55,200 bases of DNA from Sphingomonadales bacterium (GCA_016707885.1 JADJGU010000010.1:1-55200); one strand, 5' to 3'. Counted from the stretch's first letter, positions 27,233 to 36,086 are shown. Translations and numbers: made by a program. The notes: generated by a model from the sequence alone, not told the origin.

Positions 27233-27817
27233 TCAGGTCTCCAGCTCGATGTCCCAATAAAGCCAGTCGCGCCAGCTATCGTGCAGATAATTGGGCGGAA
27301 AGCCGCGACCGCGATCCTGCAATTGCCAACTGGTCGGGCGGATCGCTGCCATGCGCAGCTGCATATGCGCTTGTACCGGGGTACGGCCACCTTTTTTGAG
27401 GTTACAGGGCAGGCAGGCGGTCGTGACATTTTCCCAGCTTGTCCGCCCGCCCAATCGGCGCGGGACGATATGGTCAAAGGTCAGATTGTCGGTGCAGCCG
27501 CAATATTGGCACTCGAACTTGTCGCGCAGAAACAGGTTGAAGCGGGTAAAGGCCGGATGCTCGCTGGGTTTCACATATTGGCGAAGTGCAATGACCGAGG
27601 GGATCTGCATGTCGCGGCTGGGGCTGTGAACATGGCGTTCATAGCTGGCGACGATATCGACCTTTTCCAGAAACACCGCCTTGATCGCGGTTTGCCAGGG
27701 CCAGAGGCTCAAAGGATAATAGCTTAGCGGGGTATAGTCGGCGTTGAGGACAAGCGCAGGACAATTGTCGGGATGTCGTGCCCGCTCTGCGGCTTGGAAT
27801 GATCCGGCGTGGTACAT
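27233..27817 (-). CDS. HNH endonuclease
   Basis: A 194-residue protein of the widespread single-copy HNH family of proteobacteria. N-terminal part: ALVLNADYTPLSYYPLSLW. The HNH core is residues about 102-142: CQYCG, LTFDHIVPRRLGGRTSWENV (His and Asn of the beta-beta-alpha-metal site) and CLPCNLKKGG, so the CxxC pairs bind structural zinc. The long conserved N-terminus and solitary chromosomal position argue for a housekeeping or repair role rather than restriction. Start ATG 27817 has GAGG upstream. Confidence 0.88.
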   Translation of the reverse strand: MYHAGSFQAAERARHPDNCPALVLNADYTPLSYYPLSLWPWQTAIKAVFLEKVDIVASYERHVHSPSRDMQIPSVIALRQYVKPSEHPAFTRFNLFLRDKFECQYCGCTDNLTFDHIVPRRLGGRTSWENVTTACLPCNLKKGGRTPVQAHMQLRMAAIRPTSWQLQDRGRGFPPNYLHDSWRDWLYWDIELET

Positions 27818-27929
27818 GCCTCGAACCCTCTCCCCATGCTTTTAACACTGTTTCTTCCCTCTCCCAAGGAAGTTACAGCATTTTGACATAAGGCAGATTA
27901 TGGCGGCATAAATTGACGTCAAGGGGGCA

Positions 27930-28835
27930 ATGGCTACCAGATATGGTAATTCTGTGGGTAAAATAGCCGGTATCGAATTTGCACCGCAGCAGGTCGTGGC
28001 CACGCGCTTTGCACCTAGCCCCAATGGTCGGCTCCATGTTGGCCATGCCTTTTCGGCGATGTGCGCGCATGATTTTTCCCGTGCCTTTGGGGGCAAATTC
28101 CTGCTGCGGATCGAGGATATTGACGGCACCCGCAGCCGGGCGGAGCATGTCGCCGCGATCATCGAGGATATGCAGTGGCTCGGCTTGCAGCATGACGGAA
28201 AGGTGATTTTCCAGTCGCAGCGGATCGGGGCCTATGCAGCGGCGCTCGAAAAGTTGAACGCAATGGGGCTGGTCTATCGCTGCTGGTGCACCCGCAGTGA
28301 TATTGCCGAAGCGCTGAAGCATAAGCCAGTGCGACATGGTCCCGACGGCCCGGTCTATCCGGGTACATGCAAGGGCAGACGCGATGGGCAGGGCGATTTC
28401 TGCTGGCGGCTCGACATGGCGGCGGCTGTCGCGCAAACAGGCGCGCTCGGTTGGACCGATCTGGTTGCAGGGCCCCAACAGGCAGACCCCATGCAGTTCG
28501 GCGATGTCATTTTATGGCGCAAGGATGCTCCGGCGAGCTACCATCTGGCGGCGACGCTAGATGACGCCGTCGATGGCGTCAGCCATGTGGTGCGCGGGCT
28601 TGACCTTTTTGCCTATACGACGATCCATCGCATTTTGCAGGCGCTGCTCGGGCTTGCCGAACCTCTTTACTGGCACCATCCGCTGTTGCTCGACGAAAAA
28701 GGCGAAAAGCTGGCAAAGTCGCGTCTGTCGCGTCCGCTCGCCGAGTTGCGTGCAGAGGGCATTTCCGGTATCGCGCTAGTCCAGCAATTGCGGCAGGGAC
28801 AGCTTCCGCTTGGCATCGCACGGTCCCATCCCTAG
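27930..28835 (+). CDS. gluQ: Glutamyl-Q tRNA(Asp) synthetase
   Basis: Attaches glutamate to the queuosine at position 34 of tRNA(Asp). The 301-residue protein resembles the catalytic half of GluRS: TRFAPSPNGRLHVGHAFSA (HIGH-type motif HVGH), LLRIEDIDGTRSR, and KLAKSR in place of KMSKS. A zinc site is visible as CWCTRSD..YPGTCKG. It lacks the anticodon-binding domain of GluRS, as expected. ATG 27930 sits close to AAGGGGG; a GTG nine codons later is an alternative start. Followed by the HIG1-like gene. Confidence 0.93.
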   Translation: MATRYGNSVGKIAGIEFAPQQVVATRFAPSPNGRLHVGHAFSAMCAHDFSRAFGGKFLLRIEDIDGTRSRAEHVAAIIEDMQWLGLQHDGKVIFQSQRIGAYAAALEKLNAMGLVYRCWCTRSDIAEALKHKPVRHGPDGPVYPGTCKGRRDGQGDFCWRLDMAAAVAQTGALGWTDLVAGPQQADPMQFGDVILWRKDAPASYHLAATLDDAVDGVSHVVRGLDLFAYTTIHRILQALLGLAEPLYWHHPLLLDEKGEKLAKSRLSRPLAELRAEGISGIALVQQLRQGQLPLGIARSHP

Positions 28836-28891
28836 ATGCAACACGCGGCGCTGACGCTATAACGTGGCAGCGCAAACCAAGGACTGATATA

Positions 28892-29122
28892 ATGGCCGCC
28901 TTACTTATCATCGCCCTGATCATCGTTATGGGATTTGTCGTCTATTCGGTTGTGCGCGGGTTGCAAGCCTTTGCGAATATGGATCCGAACGATGTCGATG
29001 AAAATGGCATTCCCCGTTCGCTGGGCAAGCAGAACCAGATGATGTTTGCCCGCGTCAAATATCAGGCAATCGCGGTCGCGCTGGTCGCGATCATCGTCAT
29101 CGGCGGGGCGTTCGCGAACTAA
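28892..29122 (+). CDS. HIG1-domain-like twin-transmembrane small protein
   Basis: A 76-residue protein with two membrane segments, residues 2-23 and 57-75, joined by a polar linker. SLGKQNQMMFARVKYQAIAVALV resembles the HIG1 core (N-x2-M-x2-R-V-x2-Q-A), a small family tied to respiratory complexes in alphaproteobacteria. The gene order HIG1-like then PduO adenosyltransferase is conserved in this class. Similarity to HIG1 is by pattern only, so the family call is moderate. Confidence 0.7.
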   Translation: MAALLIIALIIVMGFVVYSVVRGLQAFANMDPNDVDENGIPRSLGKQNQMMFARVKYQAIAVALVAIIVIGGAFAN

Positions 29123-29132
29123 AGTCGCGCTG

Positions 29133-29714
29133 ATGGTCAAGCTCAACAAGATTTACACCCGCACCGGTGACAACGGTACGACCGGGCTTGTCGATGGCTC
29201 GCGCCGGTCAAAGGCCGATGCGCGGATGCACGCAATTGGCGAAGTCGACGAAGCCAACAGCGCGCTTGGCATTGCCATCGCTGCATTGAAGCGCGATGGT
29301 GGAGACGCGCAAATGGTCGCCGGATTGCGCCGCATCCAGAATGACCTGTTTGATTTGGGCGCCGACATCGCAACCCCGGGGGATGATTTCACGCCCGGAG
29401 AAATGAAGCTGCGTATCGTTCAAGCGCAGATCGACTGGCTGGAAGCGGCGATCGATGCCGCCAATGAGCAACTCCCTGCACTGACCAGCTTCATCCTTCC
29501 AGGCGGCAGCGAGGCAGCGGCGGCGATGCATCTGGCGCGTGCGGTCACACGCCGGGCCGAACGGGCGCTGGTATCGGCAGCGGCGGGTGAGGCCATCAAT
29601 CCGCTGGCGACGACCTATCTCAACCGGCTGTCGGACTATCTGTTCGTGCTCTGCCGCCTGATCAACAAGGATCGGGGCGGCGATATATTGTGGGTGCCGG
29701 GCGCGTCGCGCTAA
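29133..29714 (+). CDS. PduO-type ATP:cob(I)alamin adenosyltransferase
   Basis: Transfers the adenosyl group of ATP to reduced cobalamin to make coenzyme B12. ATG 29133 gives 193 residues beginning MVKLNKIYTRTGDNGTTGL, the ATP-binding N-terminal motif of PduO/EutT-type enzymes (T-R-x-G-D-x-G-x-T-x-L). R..DARMHAIGEVDEANSALG, LFDLGADIATP, FILPGGS, and ARAVTRRAERALV..LNRLSDYLFVLCR complete the family pattern. It starts 10 bp after the HIG1-like gene and is probably cotranscribed. No other cobalamin genes are present in the window. Confidence 0.93.
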   Translation: MVKLNKIYTRTGDNGTTGLVDGSRRSKADARMHAIGEVDEANSALGIAIAALKRDGGDAQMVAGLRRIQNDLFDLGADIATPGDDFTPGEMKLRIVQAQIDWLEAAIDAANEQLPALTSFILPGGSEAAAAMHLARAVTRRAERALVSAAAGEAINPLATTYLNRLSDYLFVLCRLINKDRGGDILWVPGASR

Positions 29715-29717
29715 GCC

Positions 29718-30587
29718 CTATCGCGCGCCTGCCTGCTGTCGCGTGCGGCCACAGGGCCCAAGTGAATCCATGACAAACCGATAATCCGTCTGTGCCCGTC
29801 CGATGTCGGCGGCATTGCCGCTTTCGACCAGCTTGGCGTCGAGCGCCCGCGGCAGACTGCATGCCAGACGATACCAAAGCAGGGTGTTGCGCGCCGGGGC
29901 GATGGCCGATTCATCGATGACATCGCCGGTTGATACTGCCCAACGTTTGGCCTGGCCCGGGCGACTCAAGATAGAGATAGAGATGGGCTGCCCATTGCTG
30001 GTGCGCAGGAAAATTTGGGTTTCACCCTCTCCCAAGATCGAGCCTTGGCTGTGAAATGCGCCGGTGATGCCGCTGATCGCTCGCGGCGCTTCCAACTGCA
30101 CAGCCTCGCGTGTGATTGCGCGCAGCATGGCGTCATTTTCGGCGCTCCATTCGACCAGCGCGTCAGGCCGCGCGAGCCGCAATTCGCCCGGCCGACCGGC
30201 AACCTTGGAGCCCAAAAGGAAATAGCGACGCTTTTGCAGCTTGGGTATTTTGCCCTTGGCGTCCTTGGGTATGTCGAAAAGGAAGCGGGCTTGCGCGGCA
30301 AATCCATCGCTACCCCGGATCAAAGACGCGACGTCAGCTACTACCAATAAGCGTTGCAGGTTCGCCGGGACGCCGACGGTCTGGGTCTCGGGCAATTTTG
30401 TAACCTTGCGTATCTGCGCATCAAGAATCAGCGGTGATTGCACCACCAGATCGGCGACATCGGCATAGGAACCGCCCTGAGCCGGGACGGCAAAAGCCGA
30501 ACTGACGGTGTTTTGGGCCGATAACTGCGGTGCCGACAATAGCAAGGCACAGGCCGTTGCCAATTTGATGGTTATCGCTGTCTTCAC
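29718..30587 (-). CDS. Hypothetical secreted protein
   Basis: A 289-residue protein from GTG 30587, which has AAGGAA eight bases upstream; the longer TTG frame from 30605 is less likely. A signal peptide is clear (MKTAITIKLATACALLLSAPQLSAQ). The rest is a soluble beta-rich domain (for example LILDAQIRKVTKLPE, KRRYFLLGSKVAGRPGEL) followed by a Cys-containing C-terminus (LACSLPRAL, LGPCGR). I do not recognise the family. It is convergent with the adenosyltransferase and divergent from tonB. Confidence 0.6.
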   Translation of the reverse strand: MKTAITIKLATACALLLSAPQLSAQNTVSSAFAVPAQGGSYADVADLVVQSPLILDAQIRKVTKLPETQTVGVPANLQRLLVVADVASLIRGSDGFAAQARFLFDIPKDAKGKIPKLQKRRYFLLGSKVAGRPGELRLARPDALVEWSAENDAMLRAITREAVQLEAPRAISGITGAFHSQGSILGEGETQIFLRTSNGQPISISILSRPGQAKRWAVSTGDVIDESAIAPARNTLLWYRLACSLPRALDAKLVESGNAADIGRAQTDYRFVMDSLGPCGRTRQQAGAR

Positions 30588-30846
30588 CTTGGGATTCCTT
30601 CGCAAATTGGCTCAACGCACGCCGCGATGACATTCCTATTCATCGCTTCGGACTGGGGCAAGGCCGATGAATTGCGGATTAATCGCAGAATCCGGATTGC
30701 CTGCGCTTTTGGGCCTCGCTAAGACGATGGCGGAATCAGCCGTTAAAAAAGATTTCAATAGCGCTGACCAGTTGGGTGGCTTCTAGTTTTGTGACGCTTG
30801 CCGAGCGGTCCGCGCGTTTTGGGGAAAGTAGGAGAGTAGTTTCCGC

Positions 30847-31509
30847 ATGGCATATGCTGATCAAGATGGAATGAGTTCGAGCCGTCTGGTTTCGATCATC
30901 ATCGTCGCGCTCCTTCACGCTTTCCTTGGCTATGCGTTGGTTACCGGCCTTGCTTATGAGGCGGTACAACAGGTCAAGGCAAAGCTGAACGTCGTCGACG
31001 TGAAGGAAGAAGAACCACCTGAAGAGGAACCACCGCCAGAGCCGGAAAAGCAGATCGAGCCGCCCGTCGTCTCGCCGCCACCGCTCGTGACAACGGTTAC
31101 CCCTCCGCCAACCGTTCGGACAGTGGATACTCCTCCACCAGCCGCGCCGATCGTGCCGACCGCAGCACCGCCTGCACCGTCTGCGCCACCGCCACCACCG
31201 CCGCCGGTCGCCAAGCGCCCCAACCCGATTCCAAAGGGTAATCCGGGTAACTGGGCGAACACCAACGACTATCCGTCGCGTGCCCTTCAGCAGGAACGTG
31301 AAGGTACCACTGGCTTCCGGGTCACCGTGGGTCCCGATGGTCGTGTGCAGTCTTGCTCGATCACGTCTTCCAGCGGCCATGCCGACCTTGACGATGCGAC
31401 CTGCAAGAACATCCAACGTCGCGGTCGTTTCGATCCTGCGCTGGATGGCAACGGACAGCCGACGACGGGTAGCTGGTCCAGCCGCGTACGCTGGCAGATA
31501 CCGAAGTAA
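30847..31509 (+). CDS. tonB: Energy transducer TonB
   Basis: Couples the inner-membrane proton gradient to outer-membrane receptors. The 220-residue protein has a cytoplasmic N-terminus, one signal-anchor helix (VSIIIVALLHAFLGYALVTGL, residues about 15-35), a long proline- and glutamate-rich periplasmic spacer (EEEPPEEEPPPEPEKQIEPP.. to about 122) and a TonB C-terminal domain (GTTGFRVTVGPDGRVQSCSI..RRGRFDPALDGNG). Cysteines in QSCSI and ATCKN could form a disulfide. It leads the tonB-exbB-exbD-exbD operon. The region 30588-30846 upstream must hold its promoter; GGAGAG at 30831 is close to the ribosome-binding position. Confidence 0.93.
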   Translation: MAYADQDGMSSSRLVSIIIVALLHAFLGYALVTGLAYEAVQQVKAKLNVVDVKEEEPPEEEPPPEPEKQIEPPVVSPPPLVTTVTPPPTVRTVDTPPPAAPIVPTAAPPAPSAPPPPPPPVAKRPNPIPKGNPGNWANTNDYPSRALQQEREGTTGFRVTVGPDGRVQSCSITSSSGHADLDDATCKNIQRRGRFDPALDGNGQPTTGSWSSRVRWQIPK

Positions 31510-31515
31510 TTTCTG

Positions 31516-31545
31516 GCCCGGCGAAGGGGAGCACTGACGCCGGGC
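31516..31545 (+). promoter_or_regulatory. Intercistronic hairpin between tonB and exbB
   Basis: GCCCGGCG (31516-31523) and CGCCGGGC (31538-31545) form a perfect 8-bp GC stem with a 14-base loop, 7 bp after the tonB stop. No T-run follows directly, though an ATTTTTG stretch starts near 31561. It may act as an attenuator or mRNA-stability element rather than a full terminator. Confidence 0.55.
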
Positions 31546-31586
31546 ACTTTATGACCTTAGATTTTTGAATTTGAGAGGAAGTACCA

Positions 31587-32354
31587 ATGTCGATTGCAAT
31601 TCTCACTGCAGCTGCTGCTAACGAAGCCGCCGCCGCACAAAAATTCGGCCTCATCCCCGCACTGAACGAAGGCGGCCCCATCAGCTGGGCAATCTTCAGC
31701 GTGATGGTGATCATGTCGGTTTTCTCGTTCTACATCATGTTCACCAAGCTGATCGAGCAGCAGAAGGTGCTCAACCAGGCGAAGCAGGTGAAGGCCGGTT
31801 TCTGGCGTGCAAACAGCCTTGAAGAAGGCGCTGCAAAGCTCGACAAGAACAGCGCGTTCCGCCAGCTCGTAGACGACGGCATCTCGGCGCAGAAGCAGCA
31901 TGGCCTGCTGACCGACCCCGTAGAAGCCCATGACTGGCTGCACGGTGCAATGTCGCGTTCGGAAGAGGCGATCAACAACAAGCTTTCCGGTGGCCTTGCT
32001 TTCCTCGCGACCGTGGGCGCTACCGCTCCGTTCGTCGGTCTGCTCGGTACGGTTATCGGTATCTACTCGGCGCTGATTAAAATCGGTATCGCTGGCCAGG
32101 CCGACATCGGCAAGATCGCCGGTCCGGTTGGTGAAGCCCTGATCATGACCGCCATTGGTCTGTTCGTCGCTGTTCCTGCGGTGCTTGCCTACAACTGGCT
32201 GCAGGCCCGCAACAAGTCGATCGCTCGTAGCCTCGCGTCTTTCTCGAACGACGTTCTCGGTTACATCACTTCGGGCGGCAAGGTGAAGCCTGCAGTTTCG
32301 GCTGCTCCGGCTGCCAAGCCTGCTGCTGCTCCGGCCGCTGCTGTAAAGAAGTAA
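31587..32354 (+). CDS. exbB: ExbB proton-channel subunit (MotA/TolQ/ExbB family)
   Basis: Pentameric channel subunit of the TonB motor. The 255-residue protein has three membrane helices: ISWAIFSVMVIMSVFSFYIM (about 31-50), the pore helix LAFLATVGATAPFVGLLGTVIGIY (about 133-158) and LIMTAIGLFVAVPAVLAYNWL (about 181-201). The TVGATAPFVGLLGTV segment holds the conserved pore-lining Thr residues. An Ala/Pro/Lys-rich cytoplasmic tail ends the protein. The ribosome-binding site GAGAGGAAG precedes ATG 31587. It is followed by two hairpins and then exbD. Confidence 0.95.
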   Translation: MSIAILTAAAANEAAAAQKFGLIPALNEGGPISWAIFSVMVIMSVFSFYIMFTKLIEQQKVLNQAKQVKAGFWRANSLEEGAAKLDKNSAFRQLVDDGISAQKQHGLLTDPVEAHDWLHGAMSRSEEAINNKLSGGLAFLATVGATAPFVGLLGTVIGIYSALIKIGIAGQADIGKIAGPVGEALIMTAIGLFVAVPAVLAYNWLQARNKSIARSLASFSNDVLGYITSGGKVKPAVSAAPAAKPAAAPAAAVKK

Positions 32355-32363
32355 GGCGGGTCA

Positions 32364-32423
32364 GGGCCGCCCGATGCGGCGGCCCGCACCCCGTTTCTAG
32401 CGCCAGTCCGAATACCGGACTGG
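32364..32423 (+). promoter_or_regulatory. Two tandem hairpins between exbB and exbD
   Basis: GGGCCGCC-N6-GGCGGCCC (32364-32385) begins 9 bp after the exbB stop, and CCAGTCCG-N5-CGGACTGG (32403-32423) follows. Each stem is 8 bp and perfect. Neither has a T-run. They could protect the exbB mRNA 3' end from exonucleases or limit read-through, which would fit the need for more ExbB than ExbD; that is inference. Confidence 0.6.
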
Positions 32424-32451
32424 AATGCAAGCAGTCAGAGAGGAATAGTAA

Positions 32452-32997
32452 ATGGCAATCAGTTCTGGAGGCGGCGGCAATGACACGCCAATGTCAGACA
32501 TCAACACGACACCGCTCGTGGACGTGATGCTGGTGCTTCTGATCGTCTTCCTTATCGCAATTCCGGTGGCCATCCAGACAGTCAAGATGGAGCTTCCGGT
32601 TGTTCAGTTCGAACCGACCAAGGCGAAGCGCGAAAATGTTTTGCTGTCGGTGACGACGACCGACGTCAACGGCAACGAGCCGGGATCGGATGCGTATCAG
32701 GGGGCAAGCCCGAGCGGCGAATGCCGTATCTACTGGAATGTGACTCCGGTGGATTCGACCGAGTTGGTGGATCGTGCGGCCAAGCATCTGAAGCGTGAAT
32801 TTGATGCACTGGGTGGTGAGGAAGCAGCGAAAGCTGGTGCGATTACCCCCGACATGCTGCCTGAGGCCCATATTCGCGGTGACGTGAATACGCCTTATCG
32901 CTGCATCGGTGGTGCAATATATTCGATGCAGATGGCGGGCTTTGCCCGTGTCGGCTTCATCTCTTCGCCTTTCCCACCGCTCGATTCGGCTAAGTAA
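32452..32997 (+). CDS. exbD: ExbD/TolR family protein, first copy, with long periplasmic domain
   Basis: Stator partner of ExbB. The single helix TTPLVDVMLVLLIVFLIAIP carries the conserved proton-relay Asp (LVDVML). At 181 residues it is about 40 longer than standard ExbD: the periplasmic domain contains an insertion around SDAYQGASPSGECRIYWNV and a second Cys in PYRCIGGAI, so an internal disulfide is possible. It ends GFARVGFISSPFPP, the usual TolR-like last strand. The second ExbD is 28 bp downstream. Two ExbD copies are normal in this kind of operon. Confidence 0.92.
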   Translation: MAISSGGGGNDTPMSDINTTPLVDVMLVLLIVFLIAIPVAIQTVKMELPVVQFEPTKAKRENVLLSVTTTDVNGNEPGSDAYQGASPSGECRIYWNVTPVDSTELVDRAAKHLKREFDALGGEEAAKAGAITPDMLPEAHIRGDVNTPYRCIGGAIYSMQMAGFARVGFISSPFPPLDSAK

Positions 32998-33025
32998 GTC
33001 GATCCTAGTTTAAGGAGCAAAAATC

Positions 33026-33481
33026 ATGGCAATGAGTGGTGGCAAGGATGATGGCCAGCCGATGATGGAAATGAACACGACGCCGTTGATCGACGTCATG
33101 CTCGTTCTCCTCATCATGCTGATGATCACCATCCCGCCCGTATCGCACGCTGTTAATATCGACCTGCCGGTGCAGGATCCGAACCAGCCGCCGCCGGAAG
33201 AATTGATCGATCCGGTGGTCAACAAGATCGTGATCATGCCGAACAACGAAATCCAGTGGAACGGCACGCCGTCGTCACTGGACCAGATCGAGCAGTATCT
33301 CGTACAGACCAAATCAATGAGCCCGGAACCTGAACTTCAGTTCCAGCCCGCGCCGACCGCAATGTATGACATTGTCGACCAGACGCTGGCTGTTGTGAAG
33401 CGGAGCGGCATCACCAAGTTCGGTTTCGTCGGAAACGAACAATATCGCGTATTCGGAAAGTCCGCCGTTCCAGGCAACTGA
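33026..33481 (+). CDS. exbD: ExbD/TolR family protein, second copy
   Basis: A 151-residue ExbD with the helix TTPLIDVMLVLLIMLMITIP and conserved Asp (LIDVML), followed by a short periplasmic domain (VNIDLPVQDPNQPPPEELID.. to KRSGITKFGFVGNEQYRVF). It lacks the insertion and cysteines of the first copy, so the two are not recent duplicates and may assemble as different stator partners. GAGC/AAGGAG (33011-33020 region) supports ATG 33026. A strong terminator follows and closes the operon. Confidence 0.92.
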   Translation: MAMSGGKDDGQPMMEMNTTPLIDVMLVLLIMLMITIPPVSHAVNIDLPVQDPNQPPPEELIDPVVNKIVIMPNNEIQWNGTPSSLDQIEQYLVQTKSMSPEPELQFQPAPTAMYDIVDQTLAVVKRSGITKFGFVGNEQYRVFGKSAVPGN

Positions 33482-33503
33482 TCGAATATCGCAATCGACA
33501 TAG

Positions 33504-33531
33504 AAAGGGCGGCCATCGTGCCGCCCTTTTT
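33504..33531 (+). terminator. Rho-independent terminator of the tonB-exbBD operon
   Basis: AAAGGGCGG and CCGCCCTTT form a GC stem around CCATCGTG, followed by T5 to 33531, starting 23 bp after the second exbD stop. Confidence 0.9.
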
Positions 33532-33671
33532 GTTCGAAGATTTCCGTGCATTTGAATGGGTGTTTGCGGCAAGACGCCGCCATAAGTGGTGGCGCGCGGC
33601 TGCCTCGAAAGTGGACGCAAACGAAGACGGGCAAGATTGCCTGGACGCAACCATTGTGATAATCCAATGCC

Positions 33672-34073
33672 ATGAAGGCTTCCTGCCAATGTGGACAACT
33701 GCACGTGACCGTGCCCGGGCCAACATTAGCGGTGGTAGCCTGTCATTGCATTGCTTGCCAAAAGCGAACAGGTTCCCCCTTTGGTGAAGCTGCTTATTAC
33801 CCACATGATCAGGTCAAAATTGAAGGTGCGTCAAAGCAGTTTACGCGCCCAACCGATCTGGGCGGAACCTTCGACCAGTTTTTCTGCGAGACATGTGGCA
33901 CTACCGTTTTCATGCGAGGCACTAAGAATCCGGACGTTACCGGTATCCCTATAGGCTTGTTTGACGACGCGCATTCGATGCAGCCAATCCGTTCGGTTTG
34001 GGAAGACAGGCGTCACCTATGGGTCGATATTACGACGGCAACGCAGCATTTCCCACGGGCCCGCGTGGATTAA
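33672..34073 (+). CDS. GFA family (Gfa/CENP-V-like) zinc protein
   Basis: A 133-residue protein with the GFA zinc-binding pattern: CQCGQLHV (C5, C7), ACHCIACQKRTGSPFG and FFCETCGTTVFMRG. These seven cysteines bind two zinc ions in the family. Members include glutathione-dependent formaldehyde-activating enzyme and many of unknown activity; the substrate here is not predictable. It is monocistronic, 140 bp after the exbD terminator and convergent with the ABC transporter. Confidence 0.9.
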   Translation: MKASCQCGQLHVTVPGPTLAVVACHCIACQKRTGSPFGEAAYYPHDQVKIEGASKQFTRPTDLGGTFDQFFCETCGTTVFMRGTKNPDVTGIPIGLFDDAHSMQPIRSVWEDRRHLWVDITTATQHFPRARVD

Positions 34074-34135
34074 TCGAATACGTTTCCACCTACCTGGCTA
34101 ACGCAGCCAGATGAACCTACTCGAAAGCAATGGGA

Positions 34136-35935
34136 TCACGCATCAAACTGCAAACTTGCCAATCGCGCATAAAGGCCGCCAGCTTTGCTTAAGGCATCGT
34201 GCGTGCCCTCTTCGACGATGCGGCCTTCGTCCATCACGATGATACGGTCGGCCTTGCGCACGGTTGCCAGGCGGTGGGCGATGACGATGGTGGTGCGGCC
34301 TTCCATCAGATGTTCGAGGGCATCCTGCACCAGTCGTTCGCTCTCTGCATCAAGCGCGCTGGTCGCCTCGTCTAGCAGCAGGATCGGGGCATCGCGCAAC
34401 AAGGCACGCGCAATCGCGATACGTTGGCGCTGACCGCCTGAAAGCCGCGCACCGCCCTCGCCCAGATAGGTTTCGAGGCCTTGCGGAAGTTCGCGTAGGA
34501 AATTGCCGGCATTGGCCTGTTCCGCCGCAGCCCAGATTGCGGCATCATCGGCCAGCCAGTTGCCGTAGCGCAGATTGTCGCGCGCGGAGGCCGCGAAAAG
34601 CACGGTGTCCTGTGGGACCAGCGCCATACGCTGGCGAAATTCGGCCGGATCGGCGCTAGTCAGGGCTACGCCGTCAATCCGCACGGTGCCCGATTCTGGA
34701 TCGTAAAAACGCTGAGCCAACTGGAACAAGGTCGATTTGCCCGCACCCGAAGGCCCGACCACCGCAACCGTTTCCCCGGGCAAAATCTTCAGGCTGAAAT
34801 CGCTGAGCGCGGCAACCTCCGGCCGGGTCGGATAGCGGAATTTGACATTCTGGAACTCGATTTGCCCTCGCGGCGCCGGCATCGCCACCGGATTTGCTGG
34901 CGGTGCAATATCGGGCACTTCCTGCATCAGCTCGGCCAATCGCGCTGATGCCCCTGCCGCGCGCACAAGGTCGCCATAGACCTCGGAAAGCGCCCCGAAA
35001 GCCCCGGCGACCAACCCGCCATAAAGCACCAGCGCCATAATCGTGCCGCTGGTGATGGTTCCGGCGGCGACCTGTTCGGTGCCCTCCCAAACCAGCATGG
35101 TAATCGCGCCAAATATCAATGCGATGACAATCGCGGTCATCAACGCACGAATGCGAATGCGTTTCTTGGCGGCGGTAAAGGTGTTTTCGACGGCATCCGA
35201 AAAGCGCTTCTGCTCCCGGCTTTCCTGACCGAAGGCCTGCACAATTTTAAGCGCGCCGAGCGATTCCGAAGTAATCGTGCCGATGTCGGCAACCCTGTCC
35301 TGGCTGCTGCGCGAGGCCTTTTCCAGCCGCCGCCCCATATAGACGATGGGAAAAACGACCAACGGAATGCCGAACAGCAATATTGCGGTCAGCTTGGGTG
35401 CCATGCTGAACAACAAGGCGATACCGCCGACTCCGATGACGACATTACGCAAAGCGACCGATACCGTCGTACCGACGACTTGCTCGATAATCGCAGTATC
35501 CGATGTCATTCGGCTCGCGATTTCGGCGGGGCGGTTTTCTTCAAAGAATCGCGGCGCGAGGCGCAACAGGTTACTTTGTACTGCAACGCGGATATCGGCG
35601 ACGACGCGTTCACCCAGCCAGCTGACAAAATAGAAGCGGAAGGCTGTCGCAAGGCCGAGAACGACGACAATAGCCAGCAAAATCTGGAAATAAGGGGCTA
35701 CATTACCCCCATCCTGCGCAAAGCCGTTATCGATCACATATTTTGACCCCATAGGGATCGCCAAAGTCGCCCCTGCAGCCACGAGCAAAGCCAGTGCCGC
35801 AAAGACAATCTGCTTTGGATAGCGCACTGCATGTTTCCAGATCATACCCAGATTAGACAGGCGTTTGTTTGCAGGCTTATCTATCGGCGCGACGGTTTGC
35901 GCTTCTGCTGTTTGCTCAAGGGCATTGTCAGTCAT
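34136..35935 (-). CDS. ABC transporter, fused permease-ATPase (ABCB/MsbA type)
   Basis: A 599-residue half-transporter expected to work as a homodimer in the inner membrane. The transmembrane domain (about 35-330) contains six helices and the ESLGALKIVQAFGQE coupling region. The nucleotide-binding domain shows GPSGAGKST (Walker A), a Q-loop in ALVPQDTVLF, LSGGQRQRIAIARAL (signature), ILLLDEATSALD (Walker B) and AHRLATVRKADRI (His switch). It resembles lipid or multidrug exporters in this class; the substrate is unknown. It is monocistronic, with 150 bp to the divergent phaZ gene. Confidence 0.92.
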   Translation of the reverse strand: MTDNALEQTAEAQTVAPIDKPANKRLSNLGMIWKHAVRYPKQIVFAALALLVAAGATLAIPMGSKYVIDNGFAQDGGNVAPYFQILLAIVVVLGLATAFRFYFVSWLGERVVADIRVAVQSNLLRLAPRFFEENRPAEIASRMTSDTAIIEQVVGTTVSVALRNVVIGVGGIALLFSMAPKLTAILLFGIPLVVFPIVYMGRRLEKASRSSQDRVADIGTITSESLGALKIVQAFGQESREQKRFSDAVENTFTAAKKRIRIRALMTAIVIALIFGAITMLVWEGTEQVAAGTITSGTIMALVLYGGLVAGAFGALSEVYGDLVRAAGASARLAELMQEVPDIAPPANPVAMPAPRGQIEFQNVKFRYPTRPEVAALSDFSLKILPGETVAVVGPSGAGKSTLFQLAQRFYDPESGTVRIDGVALTSADPAEFRQRMALVPQDTVLFAASARDNLRYGNWLADDAAIWAAAEQANAGNFLRELPQGLETYLGEGGARLSGGQRQRIAIARALLRDAPILLLDEATSALDAESERLVQDALEHLMEGRTTIVIAHRLATVRKADRIIVMDEGRIVEEGTHDALSKAGGLYARLASLQFDA

Positions 35936-36086
35936 TCCAACCGCCTAGCAGTCGTGGCGAAGCGTCACAATCGCAGAGAATTGGCTAAGCTCGATTTTCT
36001 ATGGTGCAATGCACAATAAATGCCTATGTTGATCGGCGAAACAGGATGCCCGATTTTCCGGGCGCACGACATTCGGGGACGCATAG

